From: Micromonospora sp. WMMD980
GTDB taxonomy: Bacteria > Actinomycetota > Actinomycetes > Mycobacteriales > Micromonosporaceae
Direction: 5' to 3'
NCBI RefSeq assembly: GCF_029626035.1
Contig: NZ_JARUBE010000003.1
Span: forward strand, 3,658,001-3,722,000
DNA length: 64,000 bases
How positions within the stretch are numbered: the stretch's first letter is position 1; each line of letters starts with the position of its first letter. Under the pieces are notes generated by a model. It ran no database searches. It had not been told where the DNA came from and saw nothing but the letters and a program-made list of their open reading frames with translations. Shown here in pieces: positions 60,483 to 64,000 of this stretch. The position numbers and the translations under genes were made by a program.

Positions 60483-63400
60483 GGCGCCGCAGCGTCAACT
60501 CGGTGCCGTCCTCGGTGCGGGTCACGCTCATCTCCCCGAGCGCCTGGATCAGCGCCAGCCCGCGCCCGCGGAAACTCGACCCGCTCGACTCACGCCACCG
60601 GCCGCTGTCCCGGATCGTGGCGGTGACCGTGCGGTCGGCGATGGTCACCTCGACCGCGATGGTCGGGGCGACCGGGTCGACCGGGTGCTCGATCGCGTTC
60701 GCCGCCGCCTCCGAGATCGCCACCGTGAGGTCGAACAGGTCGGTCTCGCCCACCTGGTGGGCGACGAGGAAGTCCTCCAGCCGCTTGCGCAGCACGCTGA
60801 GCCGGGTCGGATCGGCCGGCAGGTTCAGCGCGAACCGGTTCAGCTCCGCGGCCTCCAGCGCCAGCACCGCCACGTCGTCGTGCCGGTCCCGCCCGGCGAC
60901 CCGCGCCACCACGGCGTCCACCAGGTCGGCCACGTGCTCGCCACGCGCTCCCGCGTCGGCCCGCAACTGGCGCAGGCCGGCGTCGACGCCCGACTCCCGG
61001 TCCTCGATCAGGCCGTCGGTGTAGAGCAGCAGTCGGCCGCCGGGGGCGAGTTCGCCCTCGACGGTCCGGTAGGCGATGCCCGGGATCGCCCCGACCGGCG
61101 GCCCGAGGGCCCGATCGTGCAGGAATGCCACGTCGTCTCCTCGAATCAGCAGGGGCGAGGGGTGACCCGCGCTGGCGTACCGGAGGCGACCGGTGCGCGG
61201 GGAGAAGTCGAGGCAGACCACGGTGGCGAAGGAGCCGCTGTCGGTGGAGTGCACCAGCCGGTTGAGCCGGGTCAGCGCCTCGCCCGGGTCGTAGCCCTCC
61301 AGCACGTACGCCCGCAGCGCGTTGCGGAGCTGGCCCATCGCGGCGGCCGCCCGCACACCCTTGCCGACCACGTCGCCGATGACCAGCACCAGTTCGTCGT
61401 CGGGCGTGCCGATCACGTCGTACCAGTCGCCGCCCACCTCGACGTCGGCGCTGCCGGGCAGGTAGCGGCTGGCCACCACCGCGCCGGGAAGCTGCGGCAG
61501 CGTACGCGGCAGCAGACTGTGCTGGAGCGTGGTGGCGATCCGGTGCTCGGCCTCGTAGAGCTGGGCGTTCTCCAGCCGCACGCCGATCAGCCGGGCCAGC
61601 TCGGTCAGCGCCGCCTGCTCGGTGCCGCCGCCCTCGCGCCGCCACACCCGCAGCTCGCCGAGTTGCTCGCCGGTGGTCCCGGTCAGCGGCAGCACCGCGG
61701 ACGGCTCGGCGGGCAGGTCCCCACCGGCGTCCTCCTCGTGGCGGGCGCCGGTGGCGACGACCGTCACCCGGCCCGCCTCGGCCAGGTTGAGCGCGTGCCA
61801 CGCGGCCACCCGCACCACCTCGGCGGTGGAGCGGGCGGTGTTGATCGCGACGGCGGCGTCGGCCAGCGCCCGCAGCCGGCGGACGATCTGCCCGCGGAGC
61901 TGACCCAGCTCGACGTTGGCCCGGACCCGGGCGACCAGCTCCTGGCTGGAGAAGGGCTTGGTGAGGTAGTCGTCCGCGCCGGCCGACAGACCGGCGACCT
62001 CCTCCGCGGCGCCGGCCCGGGCGGAGAGCATCACGATCGGCACTCCCCGGGTGACCGGGTTGCCGCGCAACGCGGTGACCAGCCCGAAGCCGTTCAGCCG
62101 AGGCATCATCACGTCGGTCAGCACCAGGTCGAACGGGGAGTCGACGGCCAGCCGCAGCGCCTCCACGCCGTCGCGCACGGCCACCACCTCGTACGCCGGG
62201 GAGAGCAGCCGACTGACGTGCTCGCGCAGGTCGGGGTTGTCGTCGGCGAGCAGGACGCGGCCGGAGCCGCCCGGCGTGCCGGACGGCTCGGGCAGCCCGG
62301 TGGGGCGGGCCACCTCGTCGGTCCAGAGCGCCGTCTCGGCGACATAGAGCCGGGCCTGCTCCGGCCCGGTCAGCGGGACCGGGGAGAGCGCGGACACCCG
62401 GTCGGCGGGCAGGTGGGCGTAGCCGAACGGCACCGTCACGGTGAACGTGGTGCCCCGCTCGACGACGCTGCGCGCGGTCACCGTGCCGCCGTGCATCTCG
62501 ACCAGTTCGTGGACCAGCGCGAGCCCGATGCCGGTGCCCTCGTGGGTGCGGGAGCGGGCCCCGGCCACCCGGTGGAACCGTTCGAAGACCTGCGGCAGCT
62601 CCTCCGACGCGATGCCGACCCCGGTGTCGGTCACCTCCAGCACGGCCGACCCGTCGCCGGCGCGCACCCGGACCCGGATCTCGCCGTCGAAGGTGAACTT
62701 CACCGCGTTCGACACCAGGTTGAGGACGATCTTCTCCCACATGTCCCGGTCGACGTAGACGGGTGCGGGCAGCGGCGGGCAGTCGACCACCAGGCGCAGC
62801 CCGGCCCGCTCGGTGGCCGAGCGGAACGTGCTGGCCAGCCGGGAGGTGTAGTCGGACAGGTCGGTGGGCTGGAAGCGGGCGGCCAGCCGGCCGGACTCCA
62901 GCCGGGAGAAGTCGAGCACGGTGTTGACCAGCTTGAGCAGGCGCAACCCGTTGCGGTGCATGACGGTCAGCCGGTCGAGGTAGCGGTCGGGCAGCTCGCG
63001 GTCGGCGAGCATGTCCTCCAGCGGCCCGAGGACCAGCGTGAGCGGGGTGCGGAACTCGTGGCTGACGTTGGCGAAGAAGTTGGTCTTGGCCCGGTCCAGC
63101 GCGGCCAGCTCGGCGGCCCGGGCGCGCTCCTGCTCGTACGCCCGCTGCTTGCCCACGGCGCGGGAGACCTGCGCGGCGACCAGGTCGACGAAGTCCCGGT
63201 AGTCGTCGCCGAACGGCAGCCGGCGGGCCACCCCGAGCAGCAGCGCGCCGGCCGGCTCGTGGGTGGCGGTGAGCGGCAGCAGCAGCGCCTGGGCGGCGGC
63301 GTCCGCCGGCACCGCGCCGGGCAGGTCGGCGGTGGCCACCCAGCGCGGCGCGGTCAGCGGCTCGCCGGCGGGCAGGCCGGGCCAGCCGGCGAGCCGGGCC

Positions 63401-64000
63401 GGGTCGACGCCGGAGCAGCCGGCCAGCGTCGGGGTGCCGTCGCCGTCGTAGAGCCACATCGCGCTGAACGGCACGTCGGCGCGGTGCGCGTCGAGCACCC
63501 GGGCCACGGCCCGGCCCAGCTCCAGCGTGCTCGGCACGTCGCCCAGCTCGTCGCCCAGCTCGGCCAGGGTCCGCAGCCGGCGCTCGCCGAGCACCCGGCC
63601 GGTGGTCTCGTTGACGAAGCAGAAGATCCCGCTGACGGTGCCGTCGGCGTCGCGGATCGGGTCGTAGGAGACGTCGAAGTAGACGTCCTCCAGGAAGCCG
63701 TGCCGGTTTATCACGAAGGGGTGGTTCTCGCCCCGGTAGGGCACACCGGTGCCGCGCACCCCGTCGAGCAGCGGGCCGAGGACGTCCCAGGTCTCCGCCC
63801 AGTGCAGCCGGGCGGACTGCCCGATCACGGCCGGGTGCTTGTCACCGATGGTCGGCCGGTAGGCGTCGTTGTAGAAGGCCAGGTGTTCCTCGCCCCAGAA
63901 GACCACCATCTGGGCGCGGGACGCCAGCATGGTGCTCATCGCGTGGCAGAGCGCGGCGGGCCAGCCGTCCGGGGTGCCGATTCGGGTCGTCGACCAGTCG
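60469..64000 (-). CDS. Hybrid sensor kinase-response regulator-SpoIIE phosphatase-anti-sigma kinase (partial)
   Basis: 1176 residues are visible and the frame continues past the right edge (DWSTTRIGTPDGWPAALCHA precedes the first Met at 63939). Order: PAS-like domain (FYNDAYRPTIGDKHPAVIGQ), GAF, HisKA with His in FFANVSHEFRTPLTLVLGPL, HATPase (EKIVLNLVSNAVKFT, DTGVGI, GTGIGLALV), REC (VLLADDNPDLREHVSRLL, phospho-Asp in LVLTDVMMPRLNGFG, Lys in YLTKPFS), second GAF-like, SpoIIE PP2C (GGDWYDVIGTPDDELVLVIG, YASAGHPSPLLI, RHDDVAVLALE) and a C-terminal RsbW-type HATPase (LTVAISEAAANAIEHPVDPV). It combines two-component signalling and partner switching in one chain. The neighbouring STAS protein is the likely target. 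Confidence 0.9.
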   Translation of the reverse strand, partial: DWSTTRIGTPDGWPAALCHAMSTMLASRAQMVVFWGEEHLAFYNDAYRPTIGDKHPAVIGQSARLHWAETWDVLGPLLDGVRGTGVPYRGENHPFVINRHGFLEDVYFDVSYDPIRDADGTVSGIFCFVNETTGRVLGERRLRTLAELGDELGDVPSTLELGRAVARVLDAHRADVPFSAMWLYDGDGTPTLAGCSGVDPARLAGWPGLPAGEPLTAPRWVATADLPGAVPADAAAQALLLPLTATHEPAGALLLGVARRLPFGDDYRDFVDLVAAQVSRAVGKQRAYEQERARAAELAALDRAKTNFFANVSHEFRTPLTLVLGPLEDMLADRELPDRYLDRLTVMHRNGLRLLKLVNTVLDFSRLESGRLAARFQPTDLSDYTSRLASTFRSATERAGLRLVVDCPPLPAPVYVDRDMWEKIVLNLVSNAVKFTFDGEIRVRVRAGDGSAVLEVTDTGVGIASEELPQVFERFHRVAGARSRTHEGTGIGLALVHELVEMHGGTVTARSVVERGTTFTVTVPFGYAHLPADRVSALSPVPLTGPEQARLYVAETALWTDEVARPTGLPEPSGTPGGSGRVLLADDNPDLREHVSRLLSPAYEVVAVRDGVEALRLAVDSPFDLVLTDVMMPRLNGFGLVTALRGNPVTRGVPIVMLSARAGAAEEVAGLSAGADDYLTKPFSSQELVARVRANVELGQLRGQIVRRLRALADAAVAINTARSTAEVVRVAAWHALNLAEAGRVTVVATGARHEEDAGGDLPAEPSAVLPLTGTTGEQLGELRVWRREGGGTEQAALTELARLIGVRLENAQLYEAEHRIATTLQHSLLPRTLPQLPGAVVASRYLPGSADVEVGGDWYDVIGTPDDELVLVIGDVVGKGVRAAAAMGQLRNALRAYVLEGYDPGEALTRLNRLVHSTDSGSFATVVCLDFSPRTGRLRYASAGHPSPLLIRGDDVAFLHDRALGPPVGAIPGIAYRTVEGELAPGGRLLLYTDGLIEDRESGVDAGLRQLRADAGARGEHVADLVDAVVARVAGRDRHDDVAVLALEAAELNRFALNLPADPTRLSVLRKRLEDFLVAHQVGETDLFDLTVAISEAAANAIEHPVDPVAPTIAVEVTIADRTVTATIRDSGRWRESSGSSFRGRGLALIQALGEMSVTRTEDGTELTLRRRLAD

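Overview
The window looks like a chromosomal segment of a Micromonospora-type actinobacterium. GC content is very high, GTG and TTG starts are common, and the core gene order is that of actinomycetes. Two intergenic repeat sequences also resemble ones I remember from Micromonospora genomes. No organism name can be proven from the sequence alone.

The backbone is one long conserved housekeeping region read leftward (minus strand). From right to left it runs rimP-nusA-rnpM/ylxR-infB (translation and transcription factors), a TRM11-like methyltransferase, a DUF503 gene, rbfA and a DHH phosphoesterase. It continues with truB-ribF-rpsO-pnp-M16 peptidase-dapB, thyX, dapA-rnj, ftsK, rimO-pgsA-cinA and the start of a ClgR-type regulator. 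Many neighbours overlap by 4 nt (ATGA/GTGA), which points to translational coupling.

Three accessory blocks interrupt or follow this backbone. Block A (about 14.3-25.6 kb) holds a 44-bp perfect palindrome, a DUF2752 membrane protein, a YcaQ-type DNA glycosylase, several GNAT acetyltransferases and a GT87 mannosyltransferase. It also holds a LacI-controlled sugar uptake/glycogen debranching locus that is visibly broken, and an AraC-DinB fusion. Block B (about 33-41.1 kb) holds a paralogous pair of membrane-anchored proteins separated by a 33-codon mini-gene, a MATE exporter, a small P-loop kinase, several very small proteins and a Scr1-type HTH/DUF397 pair. Block C (about 49.7-64 kb) holds a Tat-like lipoprotein with a DUF4439 protein, a PadR-ABC exporter operon, an F420-type oxidoreductase, an HTH/Cys-rich divergent pair, a nucleotidyltransferase-like protein, a VIT1-type membrane protein and map. 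It ends with a STAS protein meeting, tail to tail, a giant hybrid kinase-REC-SpoIIE phosphatase that runs off the right edge.

The most notable observation is gene decay. An SMR (SugE-like) gene behind a candidate guanidine-I riboswitch is frameshifted and has lost its essential Glu. A streptogrisin-type protease has lost its His/Asp catalytic half in frame. A sugar-binding lipoprotein is fused out of frame to the back half of a permease. A debranching enzyme and a GNAT each carry a one-base frameshift. Some of the one-base shifts may be sequencing errors; the large deletions are less easily explained that way. No tRNA, rRNA, CRISPR array, insertion sequence or prophage was recognised.
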